From contig JAFKFH010000010.1 of assembly GCA_017307375.1 (NCBI GenBank), positions 248,001-312,000 of the forward strand: 64,000 nt of DNA, written 5' to 3'. The translations under genes and the position numbers were made by a program. The stretch is from Alphaproteobacteria bacterium. GTDB taxonomy: Bacteria > Pseudomonadota > Alphaproteobacteria > Ferrovibrionales > Ferrovibrionaceae. This document shows positions 17,639 to 26,012 of the stretch, one piece after another; position 1 is the first letter of the stretch; every line of letters begins with the position of its first letter. Under the pieces are notes generated by a model. The model made no database searches, was not told where the DNA came from, and saw only the letters and a program-made list of their open reading frames with translations.

Positions 17639-17828
17639 TAGATCCCGGTATCGCGCGCTTTCTGCCGTTCCTTGGTCCTGCCCGTTATCGGCGGATGTCG
17701 AGGATAAAGACCGCTTCCGCCAGCACGCTTCGCGTTGCCCGCTGCAACACGCTGCCGGTCGCCTGAGGCTCGATTTCGAACCCCGCCCCTCGAATTCCAC
17801 GACGGCAAGCTAGGCGGTGGCAGGGGCC

Positions 17829-17854
17829 AAAAATGTGACGGCCATCACATTTTT
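17829..17854. promoter_or_regulatory. CRP-type operator, perfect 26-bp palindrome
   Basis: AAAAATGTGA, six bases CGGCCA, then TCACATTTTT: both 10-base arms are exact reverse complements. AAATGTGA-N6-TCACATTT is the idealised CRP-family consensus. It lies 285 bases upstream of the porin start and 246 upstream of the TetR start. It could also form an RNA hairpin, but there is no gene ending nearby that needs a terminator. Confidence 0.6.
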
Positions 17855-18050
17855 CGGGCGGCAAGCCGGTTTGAACTGACGCTGTTGCCGGAGGGACACA
17901 CAACCGGCAGGGGAGAACCGTCGATCCCGAGCAGCAGCATTCCGCAGCGGATTTCTGCGGTATTTTGATCAGGACGATTAATGACAGTTGTATTTCAGTG
18001 TCGGACACTCGCGAACCTGGCACCAGTTTTCTGCACCGAACTGGATCTGA

Positions 18051-18067
18051 TTAATCGAAACGATTAA
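18051..18067. promoter_or_regulatory. Candidate operator of the adjacent TetR regulator
   Basis: TTAATCGAAACGATTAA is a perfect 7+3+7 palindrome ending 32 bases before the TetR start codon. A further CGATTAA half site lies at 17975-17981. Size, symmetry and position fit TetR autoregulation. Confidence 0.5.
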
Positions 18068-18099
18068 ATTCGTAGTCCTTACCAGCGGAGAATGCGCAG

Positions 18100-18795
18100 A
18101 TGGATACCGTTGCGGAGCCAAGGGGCGCCAAGCTCACGCTGCTTCTGAAGGCCGAGGAACTTTTCGCCCGATCGGGTGTGGAGGCCGTTTCGCCGCGCGA
18201 AATAGTCATCGCCGCGGGCCTGAAGAACATGTCGGCCGTCGGCTATCACTTCGGTGGCAAGGAAGGGCTGATTCAGGCAATTCTGCGTTATCGGATGCCG
18301 ACGATCAACGAACGTCGCCTGGCTGTCCTGGCGCAGCGCGCCGACGTCATCGCCGGCGACGATACCGCCGCCACCGCCCGCGCCCTGGTCGAAGCGATGG
18401 TCGTGCCACTGGCCGAGACGCTGTCGGTGCCGAACGGCCGCCACTACCTGCGCATGCTGGCCCGGCTGGCGGCGTCGCGCCGGCTGTCGATCGCCCAGAT
18501 CGCCGAGGCGGAGTACGGCACCGGCTGGATGAAGGCGTCGGCCGGCTTGAACCGCCTGCTGAGCGTGCTGCCGAAACCGTTGCGTGACCTTCGCTTCCGC
18601 CTGCTGCTGGTGCTGATCGTGCAGTCGCTGGGCGACTGGTGCGAAGGCGACGCCCGGGACGACCTGGTGGCGCCGGCCCCCCTGATGATCGACGGCCTGA
18701 TCGACGCCGGCGTCGCGCTGCTGGTATCGGATCCGGCGCCGGTCGTGCTGCATCAGGCGGCAACGGCGGCGGCGGCCGACCCGCCGCGCGCCTAG
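18100..18795 (+). CDS. TetR family transcriptional regulator
   Basis: Regulator of 231 residues. The N-terminal helix-turn-helix covers residues 10-55 with EELFARSGVEAVSPREIVIAAG and the recognition helix ending GYHFGGKEGLIQAIL. The C-terminal part is helical and gives no ligand clue. Its start is preceded by GCGGAG. Its TAG stop overlaps the stop of the convergent hmuV gene in the tetranucleotide CTAG at 18792-18795. It may regulate itself, the porin, or both. Confidence 0.87.
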   Translation: MDTVAEPRGAKLTLLLKAEELFARSGVEAVSPREIVIAAGLKNMSAVGYHFGGKEGLIQAILRYRMPTINERRLAVLAQRADVIAGDDTAATARALVEAMVVPLAETLSVPNGRHYLRMLARLAASRRLSIAQIAEAEYGTGWMKASAGLNRLLSVLPKPLRDLRFRLLLVLIVQSLGDWCEGDARDDLVAPAPLMIDGLIDAGVALLVSDPAPVVLHQAATAAAADPPRA

Positions 18796-19559
18796 CCGAG
18801 GGCGATCAGGATCCCGCCGGGCCGGTCGGGATGGGGCAGCACGCGGGCTGTCACCCCGAAAACCCGGGCGATGGTCGCACTGTCGAGCACCTCTCCCGGC
18901 GGCCCGGCGGCGACAAGCCGCCCATCCTTGAGCAGGGCCAGCCGGTCGGCGGCCCGGGCGGCGAGGCCCAGGTCGTGCACGATCGCCAGCACGCCGAAGC
19001 CCTCGTCGCGGGCGAGAGCGCGGGCCAGTTCGAGGACGGCGAGCTGGTGGGCGAGGTCGAGGCTGGCGGTCGGTTCGTCGAGCAGCAGATAGCGCGGGCC
19101 GGCACCGGACCACAGCTGGGCCAGGACACGGGCGAGCTGGACCCGCTGCTGCTCGCCGCCCGAAAGCGTGACGTAGTCGCGCCCGGCCAGATGGGCAACG
19201 TCGGCGCGCGACAGGGCCTCGGCCACCAGCGTGGCCGGCACGGCACCCGATCCGGGCAGCACGCCCATGCCGACGATATCCCGCACCGGGAACGAAAAGG
19301 CCATCCGGCTGGCCTGCGGCAACACCGCGCGACGGCGGGCGAGCTCGCCGCGTGACCAGTCGGCGAGCGGCCGACCGTCAAGCATCGCCGAGCCGGCGAT
19401 CGGCACGAGGTCGCCGCACAGCCCGGCCAGCACGGTCGACTTGCCGGCGCCATTGGGGCCGAGCAGCCCCAGCACCTCGCCGGGCGCGAGGCTCAGGCTG
19501 AGATCTTCGATCAGGACGCGGCGGCCGCGGGCCAGGGTGGCGCGCTCCAGCATCAGCAT
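18792..19559 (-). CDS. hmuV: Heme ABC transporter ATP-binding protein
   Basis: ATPase of the heme importer, 255 residues. Walker A GPNGAGKST, signature LSGGEQQRVQLARVL, Walker B YLLLDEPTASLD and switch His in AIVHDLGLAA are present; the segment between signature and Walker B (LAQLWSGAGPRYLLLDE) is typical of HmuV. The start at 19559 lies one base after the hmuU stop; a longer frame to 19679 adds out-of-frame hmuU. Last gene of the heme operon. Confidence 0.92.
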   Translation of the reverse strand: MLMLERATLARGRRVLIEDLSLSLAPGEVLGLLGPNGAGKSTVLAGLCGDLVPIAGSAMLDGRPLADWSRGELARRRAVLPQASRMAFSFPVRDIVGMGVLPGSGAVPATLVAEALSRADVAHLAGRDYVTLSGGEQQRVQLARVLAQLWSGAGPRYLLLDEPTASLDLAHQLAVLELARALARDEGFGVLAIVHDLGLAARAADRLALLKDGRLVAAGPPGEVLDSATIARVFGVTARVLPHPDRPGGILIALG

Positions 19560-19560
19560 G

Positions 19561-20586
19561 TCAGTACCCGGCCATGCGTGTCTGCCGTACCAGCAGATAG
19601 ACGAAGAACGGCGCGCCGATAAAGGCGGTGACCAGGCCGATCGGCAGTTCGGCCGGCGCAATGATCGTGCGTGCGACAAGATCGGCCGACAGGATCAGCA
19701 ACGCGCCCACCAGCGCCGCCATCGGTAACAGGCGGCGATGGTCGGGTCCCTGCCAGAGCCGCACCAGATGCGGCACGACCAGCCCGAGGAAATTGATCTG
19801 GCCCGACACCGCGATACAGGCCCCGACGATCAGGGCGGCCAGCGCCATGGCGCCGAGCCGCAGGCGGCCGGCATCGACGCCGAGATGCCCGGCCTCGGCC
19901 TCGCCGAGCTGATAGAGATTCAGCAAGCCGCCCAGTCGGCAGGCGACGAGGATGCCGCCACCGACCAGAACCAGCAGCGGCGGCACCATCGGCCAGGTGG
20001 CCCCCCCCAGGCTGCCCATCGTCCAGAACGTCAGGTTGCGCAGCTGGGTGTCGTCGCTGATGAAGGTGAGATAGCCGAGCAAACTCCAGGCGATGGCGTT
20101 CACGGCGACGCCGGCCAGGATCAGGGTCAGTGCCTGGGCCGGCCCGGCCGAGCGCGCGATGCCGAAGACGGCGCAGAACGCGACCAGCGCCCCGGCGAAA
20201 GCCACGGCCGGCAGGGAGAAGCCGCCGGCGACGGCATGGCCCAGCACGATGACCGCGGCGGCGGCCACGGCGGCGCCGGCGGAAATGCCGGTCAGGCCCG
20301 GTTCGGCCAGCGGGTTGCGAAACACCGCCTGCATCAGCGCGCCGGCGACGGCGAGCCCGGCGCCGACCAGCATGCCGACCACGAGCCGGGGCAGGCGGAT
20401 CGACCACAGCACCAGGGCCTGGCCCGCTGCGATCTCCGCCATGTCGAAGGCTCCCAGGCGATGGAGCAGCGACTGCACGACATGGCCCGGTGCGATCGCC
20501 ACCGCGCCGATCGCCGCGTTGGCGACCACCACCGCCACCAGCAGCGCCAGCACCAGCCCCAGGCGCCAGGTCACGGCCTGCCGCAT
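19561..20586 (-). CDS. hmuU: Heme ABC transporter permease (FecCD family)
   Basis: Inner-membrane permease of 341 residues with about ten hydrophobic spans. Family motifs: RLPRLVVGMLVGAGLAVAGALMQ near residue 65, NPLAEPGLTGISAGAA, and near the C-terminus LVVPHLVRLWQGPDHR, the region contacting HmuV. It follows hmuT by 3 bases. Together with HmuT and HmuV it moves heme from periplasm to cytosol. Confidence 0.92.
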   Translation of the reverse strand: MRQAVTWRLGLVLALLVAVVVANAAIGAVAIAPGHVVQSLLHRLGAFDMAEIAAGQALVLWSIRLPRLVVGMLVGAGLAVAGALMQAVFRNPLAEPGLTGISAGAAVAAAAVIVLGHAVAGGFSLPAVAFAGALVAFCAVFGIARSAGPAQALTLILAGVAVNAIAWSLLGYLTFISDDTQLRNLTFWTMGSLGGATWPMVPPLLVLVGGGILVACRLGGLLNLYQLGEAEAGHLGVDAGRLRLGAMALAALIVGACIAVSGQINFLGLVVPHLVRLWQGPDHRRLLPMAALVGALLILSADLVARTIIAPAELPIGLVTAFIGAPFFVYLLVRQTRMAGY

Positions 20587-20589
20587 CGC

Positions 20590-21465
20590 CTAGGGCAGGC
20601 TCGGTTCGCTGACCGCCGGCAGGTCCAGCCCGGGGTGCAGGGCCGCGGCCAGCTGGCGCATCGCCACGGCGATGCGGGGACCGAATCCCAGCATGGTCAG
20701 CATGTCCATCGCCACGACACGATTCGCGCGCACGGCCCGGGTATCCTTCAGGCCGGGCATCGCGGCGAGGGCCTTGACACCGCCCAGCGCATCGATCGCG
20801 TGGGCGGGAACAAGAATGAAATCCGGGTCGGCGGCCAGCGCCGCTTCCGGTGTGAGCGGCTTGTAGCCGTCATAGGCCGAGACGGCATTGATACCGCCCG
20901 ACAAGGTGATCAACGCGTCGGCCGCCGTGCGCCCGCCCGACGCCAGCGGCGTACCGCCGGCGGTGCCGGTCATGAGGAACAGGACGCGCGGCTCGCGCGC
21001 ACCCTTGAGCGCTTCAGCGATGCGGGCGACGTCCTGGTCGACCCGCGCCGCGAGGGCCTGACCCCGGTCCTCCTGGCCGACCGCCTTGGCCACCCCTTCG
21101 ATGCGGGCACGGACCGCGCCGGGCTGGTACCCGCCCGGCAGCAACACCGTACGCAAACCCGCTGCCTGAAGCTGGCGCAGCACGGCGGGCGGCCCGGCCT
21201 CCTCGGTGATCAGCAGCAGGGTCGGGCTCAGGGACAGGACCCCTTCCGCCGACAACTGGCGCATGTACCCGACCTGCGGCAATGTGCGAGCGGCGGCCGG
21301 ATACTGGCTCGTGGTATCCACGCCGACCAGCAGATCGGCCGCCCCCAGCGCGTAGACGATCTCGGTGAGGGCACCGCCGACCGCAACGACACGATCGGCC
21401 GCCTGCGCCCGCGTCGCGGCAACCAGCGCCAGCGCGATCGCCAGGATCCGCAGCAGCGCGGTCAT
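20590..21465 (-). CDS. hmuT: Periplasmic heme-binding protein
   Basis: Substrate-binding protein of 291 residues with signal peptide MTALLRILAIALALVAATRAQA. The mature start RVVAVGGALTEIVYALG and the block GVDTTSQYPAAARTLPQVGY are characteristic; the tyrosine in VGYMRQLSAEG is the expected axial heme ligand in HmuT/ShuT. The ATG at 21465 overlaps the hmuS stop (ATGA), showing coupling; the longer frame to 22188 is hmuS read in another frame. Confidence 0.92.
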   Translation of the reverse strand: MTALLRILAIALALVAATRAQAADRVVAVGGALTEIVYALGAADLLVGVDTTSQYPAAARTLPQVGYMRQLSAEGVLSLSPTLLLITEEAGPPAVLRQLQAAGLRTVLLPGGYQPGAVRARIEGVAKAVGQEDRGQALAARVDQDVARIAEALKGAREPRVLFLMTGTAGGTPLASGGRTAADALITLSGGINAVSAYDGYKPLTPEAALAADPDFILVPAHAIDALGGVKALAAMPGLKDTRAVRANRVVAMDMLTMLGFGPRIAVAMRQLAAALHPGLDLPAVSEPSLP

Positions 21466-22508
21466 GCCGCCCGGTCCGTCCGCGCAAGGCTTTCGGCCAG
21501 GTCGCGCCAGGCGGGCAACTCGGGCTTGCCCGGCTTGCGGGCGCCGAAGATCAGCGCAATGGTCTCGCCGTCGGCGTCGAACAATTCCAGCGCGGTGACG
21601 ACGCCGTCCGCGGTCGGCTTGCGCGTCACCCAGGCCGAGGCCACGCGATCGGCCCGCAGATGCAGGTTGAAGTCCGGGTCGAGCACGTTGAACCACGGCC
21701 CCATCACCTTGAGGTTGGCGACGGGTCCGGTATGGATCTGGATCACGCCGCGCGACCCGACGAACACCATGATCGGCAGTTCCTGTGCCGCGGCGGCCGC
21801 CAGGCAGCGCTCGATCCCATCGGCGCCGACCTCGGTCGCAAAACGCGGGCCGGCAAGCCGCATCGCCTGCAGGCGCTGGACACCGAACTTGCGCAGCAGA
21901 GGAAAGAATTCGTGGGTGTCCTGCATCGCCGCCCAGGCAGCGACAAAGCCGTCGACGTCGATCTCGGCGTCCGGCCTGGCCCCGGCCGGCGGCGGCACCG
22001 GCGTCAGGGCCAGCGGACCGAACGGGCCGACGTCGTGAAAACGGACGACCAGCGCCTCGAAGGCATCCATGTCGGTACCCTCGGTCGAATAGATCTTGTG
22101 CACGGCGACACCATGACCGTCGAAGATCTGCAGCGACAGGCGGGCACCGTGCGGCCCGTCGTCGAGAACGGCAAAGCCGTGCCTCCATTGGCTGAAGAAG
22201 ATGCGCAGGTCGATGTCGGGACCGAGCACCAGTCCCGACAGGCCATTGACCGAGACATCCTCGAAGCGCCCGTAGCGCTCATGCACGCAATGCTCGTTGC
22301 GGGTCAGACACATCACGCGGCCAAGCGCGGGCAGCGCCTTCAGCAGTGCGCCCCAGTCACCGTCCAGCCGGCGCACCGCACCGACGCCGCCGGCCGCGAC
22401 CAGTTCGGCCTCGCTGATGCCGAGTGCCTCGGCCGCTTCCCGCGCGCGCAGCTTGGGGGCGTCGCGGCGCAACTCGGCCAGGCGATCCAGCAAGGGTTTG
22501 TCGGTCAT
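21462..22508 (-). CDS. hmuS: Cytosolic heme-degrading/heme-trafficking protein HmuS (HemS/ChuS family)
   Basis: Handles heme after import, in some members degrading it to release iron. The 348 residues hold two structural repeats: one around CLTRNEHCVHERYGRFEDV and IFFSQWRHGFAV, the second around MQDTHEFFPLLRKFGVQRLQ and ALELFDADGETIALIFGARKPG. His in the second-repeat MQDTHEFF block and neighbours are the likely heme ligands by family. Start at 22508, with a GAGG upstream; overlaps hmuT by four bases. Confidence 0.92.
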   Translation of the reverse strand: MTDKPLLDRLAELRRDAPKLRAREAAEALGISEAELVAAGGVGAVRRLDGDWGALLKALPALGRVMCLTRNEHCVHERYGRFEDVSVNGLSGLVLGPDIDLRIFFSQWRHGFAVLDDGPHGARLSLQIFDGHGVAVHKIYSTEGTDMDAFEALVVRFHDVGPFGPLALTPVPPPAGARPDAEIDVDGFVAAWAAMQDTHEFFPLLRKFGVQRLQAMRLAGPRFATEVGADGIERCLAAAAAQELPIMVFVGSRGVIQIHTGPVANLKVMGPWFNVLDPDFNLHLRADRVASAWVTRKPTADGVVTALELFDADGETIALIFGARKPGKPELPAWRDLAESLARTDRAA

Positions 22509-22542
22509 GTCGGCTGCTCCTCGGATATCGCAATGCGGCCCA

Positions 22543-23460
22543 TCAGCCGCGCAGGTTGAAATGCACCGGAATTTCCACCCAGGCCTCGATCGTGCGCCCG
22601 CCGATCCGGGCCGGCTGGAACAGCCAGTCGCGCGCCGCCGCCACCGCCGCCTCGTCCAGAAGCCGCACCCCGGACGACCGCCACAGCACCACGTCGCGCG
22701 TCTCGCCATCGAGACCGACCAGCGCGCGCACGATCGCCGTTCCCTGCTGGCGCAGGTCGACCGCCCGCCGAGGATAGCTCGGTGGCCGCGGCCGTTCGCG
22801 ATAGGCGACCGTCGTCACCACCGGCGGCCCCTCGGAAACCATCGGTTCCGCCGGCGGGCTCTGCAGCCGACTGGCCTCGGCCGATGCCGGGGTGGCCGAG
22901 CCACCGCCGGCCGGCGGCATCGTCGTGCCGGTTGCGACGGCCATCGCGGTCTCGCGCGCTGCCGCAGCCAGATCGGATGCCGGGCCGGACCTCACCTTTG
23001 CCGTCTCGCGGGGCGCGGGCGGCCGGGGCCTAGGCCGAGGAGGCGGCGCGGGCACGGCGGCCAGTGGCGCCGTCGCCTCGCCCTGCGGCGTCGATCGTGC
23101 CTCGGCCGCCGCATCCGGGCGCGCCGGCGGTGGTGGTGCATCCACCGCCGGCGCAGGGTCGGCCCGCCGAGGAGCCGGGTCCGACCCCGAAACCGGCAAC
23201 GCGCCCCGTGCCACCGCCACGCGATCGACCGCGTCGACCAGCGCCGGCTCGGCCGTCTCCCGGGCGGCGGGCGCGGCCGTCACCAGCGCGACCTCGATCG
23301 CCACCGGTCCGGGATCGAGGATCGCGGGATCGGTGACATGGGCCGCCCAGGCAAGGCCAGCCGCGTGCAGGGCCATCGACCCGATCATGGCCAGCCGGGG
23401 CAGCCGACCGAAACCGGCCGGCGACGCGACGATATCTGGCACAAGACCGGGGCCGTTCAT
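22543..23460 (-). CDS. tonB: Energy transducer TonB
   Basis: Couples the inner-membrane proton-motive force to the heme receptor. The 305-residue chain has one N-terminal membrane segment (LAMIGSMALHAAGLAWAAHV), a long periplasmic Pro/Ala-rich spacer (rich in PPPPRPRPRPPAP-type runs) and a C-terminal TonB domain starting at SYPRRAVDL and ending EIPVHFNLRG. It sits between hmuR (4 bases after its stop) and hmuS (34 bases before), so a dedicated TonB is made with the heme system. No ExbB/ExbD genes are in the window. Confidence 0.88.
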   Translation of the reverse strand: MNGPGLVPDIVASPAGFGRLPRLAMIGSMALHAAGLAWAAHVTDPAILDPGPVAIEVALVTAAPAARETAEPALVDAVDRVAVARGALPVSGSDPAPRRADPAPAVDAPPPPARPDAAAEARSTPQGEATAPLAAVPAPPPRPRPRPPAPRETAKVRSGPASDLAAAARETAMAVATGTTMPPAGGGSATPASAEASRLQSPPAEPMVSEGPPVVTTVAYRERPRPPSYPRRAVDLRQQGTAIVRALVGLDGETRDVVLWRSSGVRLLDEAAVAAARDWLFQPARIGGRTIEAWVEIPVHFNLRG

Positions 23461-23464
23461 CCGC

Positions 23465-25507
23465 CTAGAAGTTCAGGGCATAGGCGACCGACAGCCGGAA
23501 GTCGCGGCCCGGCTCGGGCGTGGTCGCCAGGTTGTTGCGGTAGTAGCGGTCGAAGACGTTGTTGACCGCCGCATCGACCCGCAGGCCGCGCGCCCATTCC
23601 TGCGAAGGCACCCAGGCGACGAACACGTTGCCGATGCCATAGCCGGGGGTGCGCAACGAGGCGGTGCTGACCCGATCCTGCGCGGCGGCGAATTCGCCGG
23701 AGACGCCGGCGACCAGATCCCAGCTGGCCATCTTGGCGCCCAGCGTCGGCACGATCTTGTCGGCCGGGATCGAATCGATCGGGGTATTCGTCGTCTTGTT
23801 GGTGCCGCGGATCGCCGAACCCGCGACCGATGCGAACCAGCGCGGCGCGTCGTAGCGGATCGACCCCTCGAAGCCGTCGACATTCGCCTTGCTGATATTG
23901 CGGTAGGTCGAGGTCGTGGCGGTCACCACGAAATCGATGAAATCCTTCGCGTCGGTGTTGAAGTAGCCGAGCTGGGCGCGCAGCGCGTCGCCGCCGGTGA
24001 CGAGGTCGTCGAACTTGAAGCGCAGGCCGCCCTCGGCCGTCGTCGCCGTCTCGGGCTTCAGGTTCGGGTTCGGGATGAAGCGATTGCCGGGGAAATGCGT
24101 GCCGGCGACGTAGAGCTCGGTCATCGCCGGTGCGCGGAACGCCTGGCCGTACGAACCGTAGACCTGCAACCATCTGGTCGCGTCGAACGACGCGCCGATG
24201 CGGGGCGACGTCTTCGATTCGTTCAGTGCCGCGACGTTGGTCGACGGATCGCGCTTGAACGAATCGTAGCGGACTCCAGGCACCAGCGCGAAGCGGCCGC
24301 CGATCCGGATCTCGTCCTGCAGATAGACGCCGGTGGTGTTCGACTTGGCATCGGGGAATTCGTCGCGGTTGCCGTTGTTGCGGGTGCCGTCCTGCTCGTC
24401 GCGGAAATATTCGACGCCGAGGGTCACGGCGTGCTTGAACCACGATCCGGTCGAGAAGCGCGACGTGTTCCTGACGTCGAGCCCGGTGGTCGACAGGTCG
24501 GTGACGTCGCGGCGGCTGTCCGACACGCGGCGTTCGTTGACGTTGATCGTGTTGCGATAGACGACGACGTTCGGGTTGATCAGCGGCTGGTCGGGATTGT
24601 CATAGGCGTAGGAGGCGGTATAGGTGCGGCGCTGGACCATGCGATCCGCGAGCTCCGACCGCAGCTGGGTCACCGCCTCGGTATTGATCGGTTCGGTCCC
24701 CGATAGATTGACGAGCTGGACCGAGGCCGAGAGCTTGTGATTTTCATTGGGGCGCACGGTGCCCTTGAACAGGCCCGACTTCTGGTTCTCGGCCGAATAG
24801 GGAATGGTCGCGTAGGTCCCGCCCGAGCCCGCGCGGATATTGCCGGAATCGCGGAACGCGCCGTAGGCGACGAGATCGAGCTGATCGACCGGCCGGGCAT
24901 AGGCGGCGATCGTCGCCAGCGGCTCCTTGAAGGCCGAGGAATAGCCCAGGCGCAGCCGCGCGCCGTAGCGCTCGTCACTGTTGAGGAAGTCGGCCGCCTC
25001 CTTGGTGGTCATTGCCAGCACGCCGCCGATCGCGCCAGAGCCGTAGAGGGCCGAGCCAGCACCCTTCAGCACCTCGACCTGCTTGAGCATGTCCGGCTCG
25101 ATGAAGACGCCACCCTTATGGCCGGCATCGAAGTTCTGGCGGGCGCCGTCGATCGTGGTGACCACGCGCTGGCCGCCGAAGCCGCGGATATTCGGGGTCT
25201 GCGCGGTGGCCCGGCTGCCGCCGGCGGCCGACACGCCGGGAATGTCGCGCAGGATATCCTCGAGATTGACCGGCTGCTTGCGCTCGAGTTCTTCCTGGCC
25301 GACCACCTCGACGGTGAACGGCTGCTCGTCGGCGCGCTGGGGCGTCTTGGTCGCGGTGGTGACGATGGGATCGAGCGTCACGACCGGTGCGGCAGCGACC
25401 TGCTGTGGCGCCTGCGGCACCTGCTGCGCCATCGCCGATGGCGCCGCCGCGATCAGCGCGCAGAACGAAACATGACCCGCCAAACGGCGGATGACCCGAT
25501 AGTCCAT
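23465..25507 (-). CDS. hmuR: TonB-dependent heme/hemoglobin receptor
   Basis: Outer-membrane heme receptor of 680 residues. Signal peptide at the N-terminus (ends near SAMA), TonB box-like PIVTTATK, plug block RGFGGQRVVTTIDGARQ, and the paired FRAP (in QAFRAPAMTELY) and NPNL (in IPNPNLKPE) boxes with an intervening His that mark heme receptors. The barrel ends RLSVAYALNF with terminal Phe. Start at 25507 follows a G-rich site and the signal peptide; the frame to 25663 has no support. First large gene of the uptake operon. Confidence 0.93.
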   Translation of the reverse strand: MDYRVIRRLAGHVSFCALIAAAPSAMAQQVPQAPQQVAAAPVVTLDPIVTTATKTPQRADEQPFTVEVVGQEELERKQPVNLEDILRDIPGVSAAGGSRATAQTPNIRGFGGQRVVTTIDGARQNFDAGHKGGVFIEPDMLKQVEVLKGAGSALYGSGAIGGVLAMTTKEAADFLNSDERYGARLRLGYSSAFKEPLATIAAYARPVDQLDLVAYGAFRDSGNIRAGSGGTYATIPYSAENQKSGLFKGTVRPNENHKLSASVQLVNLSGTEPINTEAVTQLRSELADRMVQRRTYTASYAYDNPDQPLINPNVVVYRNTINVNERRVSDSRRDVTDLSTTGLDVRNTSRFSTGSWFKHAVTLGVEYFRDEQDGTRNNGNRDEFPDAKSNTTGVYLQDEIRIGGRFALVPGVRYDSFKRDPSTNVAALNESKTSPRIGASFDATRWLQVYGSYGQAFRAPAMTELYVAGTHFPGNRFIPNPNLKPETATTAEGGLRFKFDDLVTGGDALRAQLGYFNTDAKDFIDFVVTATTSTYRNISKANVDGFEGSIRYDAPRWFASVAGSAIRGTNKTTNTPIDSIPADKIVPTLGAKMASWDLVAGVSGEFAAAQDRVSTASLRTPGYGIGNVFVAWVPSQEWARGLRVDAAVNNVFDRYYRNNLATTPEPGRDFRLSVAYALNF

Positions 25508-25710
25508 AGCCCCACCCCCACGGCGCCGGCGACCGCCATGGGCACGCGACGCTATCAGTGGCTGGCGCACGAGGCCGGGGGACCTCGTCGGCTGGCTAGA
25601 TCTCTGCCTCAATCTTTGCATGACGACGCCCACTCCGTCGCCGGGTAGCAGCGCCGCGCCCACCGGCGGCTAGCCGGCGGCACGGCGCGACGACAACGCA
25701 GCTCTGGCCG

Positions 25711-25884
25711 TCACTTGGTCAGGATCAGCCGACCCTTGGACGTGATGCGCAGCCGGTAGTCCTGCTGATTGTGTTCGAGGAGCACCTCGCGGGCCCCCTT
25801 CATCAGGTCGCGGACGGTGAGGCGGCTCGGCGCGAGCGCCTGGGGCGCCGACGGGCGGGTGGCCTGGAGAGTTTCCCTGGTCAT
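25711..25884 (-). CDS. hemP: Hemin uptake protein HemP
   Basis: Small protein of 57 residues; the C-terminal half QDYRLRITSKGRLILTK is the HemP signature. In rhizobia and Burkholderia HemP is needed for heme uptake and can activate hmuR. An in-frame ATG at 25896 would add MEIG and is a possible alternative start. It lies upstream of hmuR with a 203-base gap that holds no other gene, and directly downstream of a Fur-box-like site. Confidence 0.85.
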   Translation of the reverse strand: MTRETLQATRPSAPQALAPSRLTVRDLMKGAREVLLEHNQQDYRLRITSKGRLILTK

Positions 25885-25905
25885 ACCGATTTCCATCTCT
25901 GCTGA

Positions 25906-25944
25906 CTGCAAATGCGAATGACTCTTAGTTACTGAATTTGCGAA
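25906..25944. repeat. Direct repeat pair in the hemP promoter region
   Basis: CTGCAAATGCGAA (25906-25918) and CTGAATTTGCGAA (25932-25944) match at 10 of 13 positions and are offset by 26 bases. They flank and partly overlap the Fur-box-like sequence. Iron-responsive regulators of alphaproteobacteria may use such sites. Confidence 0.35.
25911..25929. promoter_or_regulatory. Fur-box-like operator upstream of hemP-hmu genes
   Basis: AATGCGAATGACTCTTAGT matches 15 of 19 positions of the classical Fur-box variant AATGAGAATGATTCTCATT. It ends 15-27 bases before the hemP start codons. Iron or heme repression of the operon through Fur, Irr or a similar protein is likely; which of them is not decided by the sequence. 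Confidence 0.5.
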
Positions 25945-26012
25945 CGACTGGCAAGTGCAAAAACACGTCGCGTTCGCGCGAGCGGCTGTCGTCCTTGCCG
26001 CCCCTGGCGGCG

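Larger units (their letters stand above)
17545..18099. other. 555-bp divergent intergenic region (porin / TetR) holding several palindromes
   Basis: I see no convincing gene here; the open frames are short and protein-unlike. It holds a 7+11+7 inverted repeat at 17614-17638, a CRP-like 26-bp palindrome at 17829-17854, a CCGCAG/CTGCGG pair at 17942-17960, a CGATTAA half site at 17975-17981 and a TetR-type operator at 18051-18067. It is distinctly richer in AT than its neighbours near both genes, fitting two divergent promoters. Confidence 0.7.

Noticed and set aside
17942-17960. CCGCAG/CTGCGG stem followed by TATTTT as a terminator
   Set aside because: Only six base pairs and no plus-strand gene upstream that could need it.
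17685-18023. A 112-codon minus-strand frame in the porin/TetR gap
   Set aside because: No ribosome site, no family resemblance, and it covers the CRP-like palindrome; best read as non-coding.
19738-22038. A long plus-strand open frame opposite hmuU-hmuT-hmuS
   Set aside because: The minus-strand heme genes are certain and coupled by stop/start overlaps; the antisense product has no recognisable fold.
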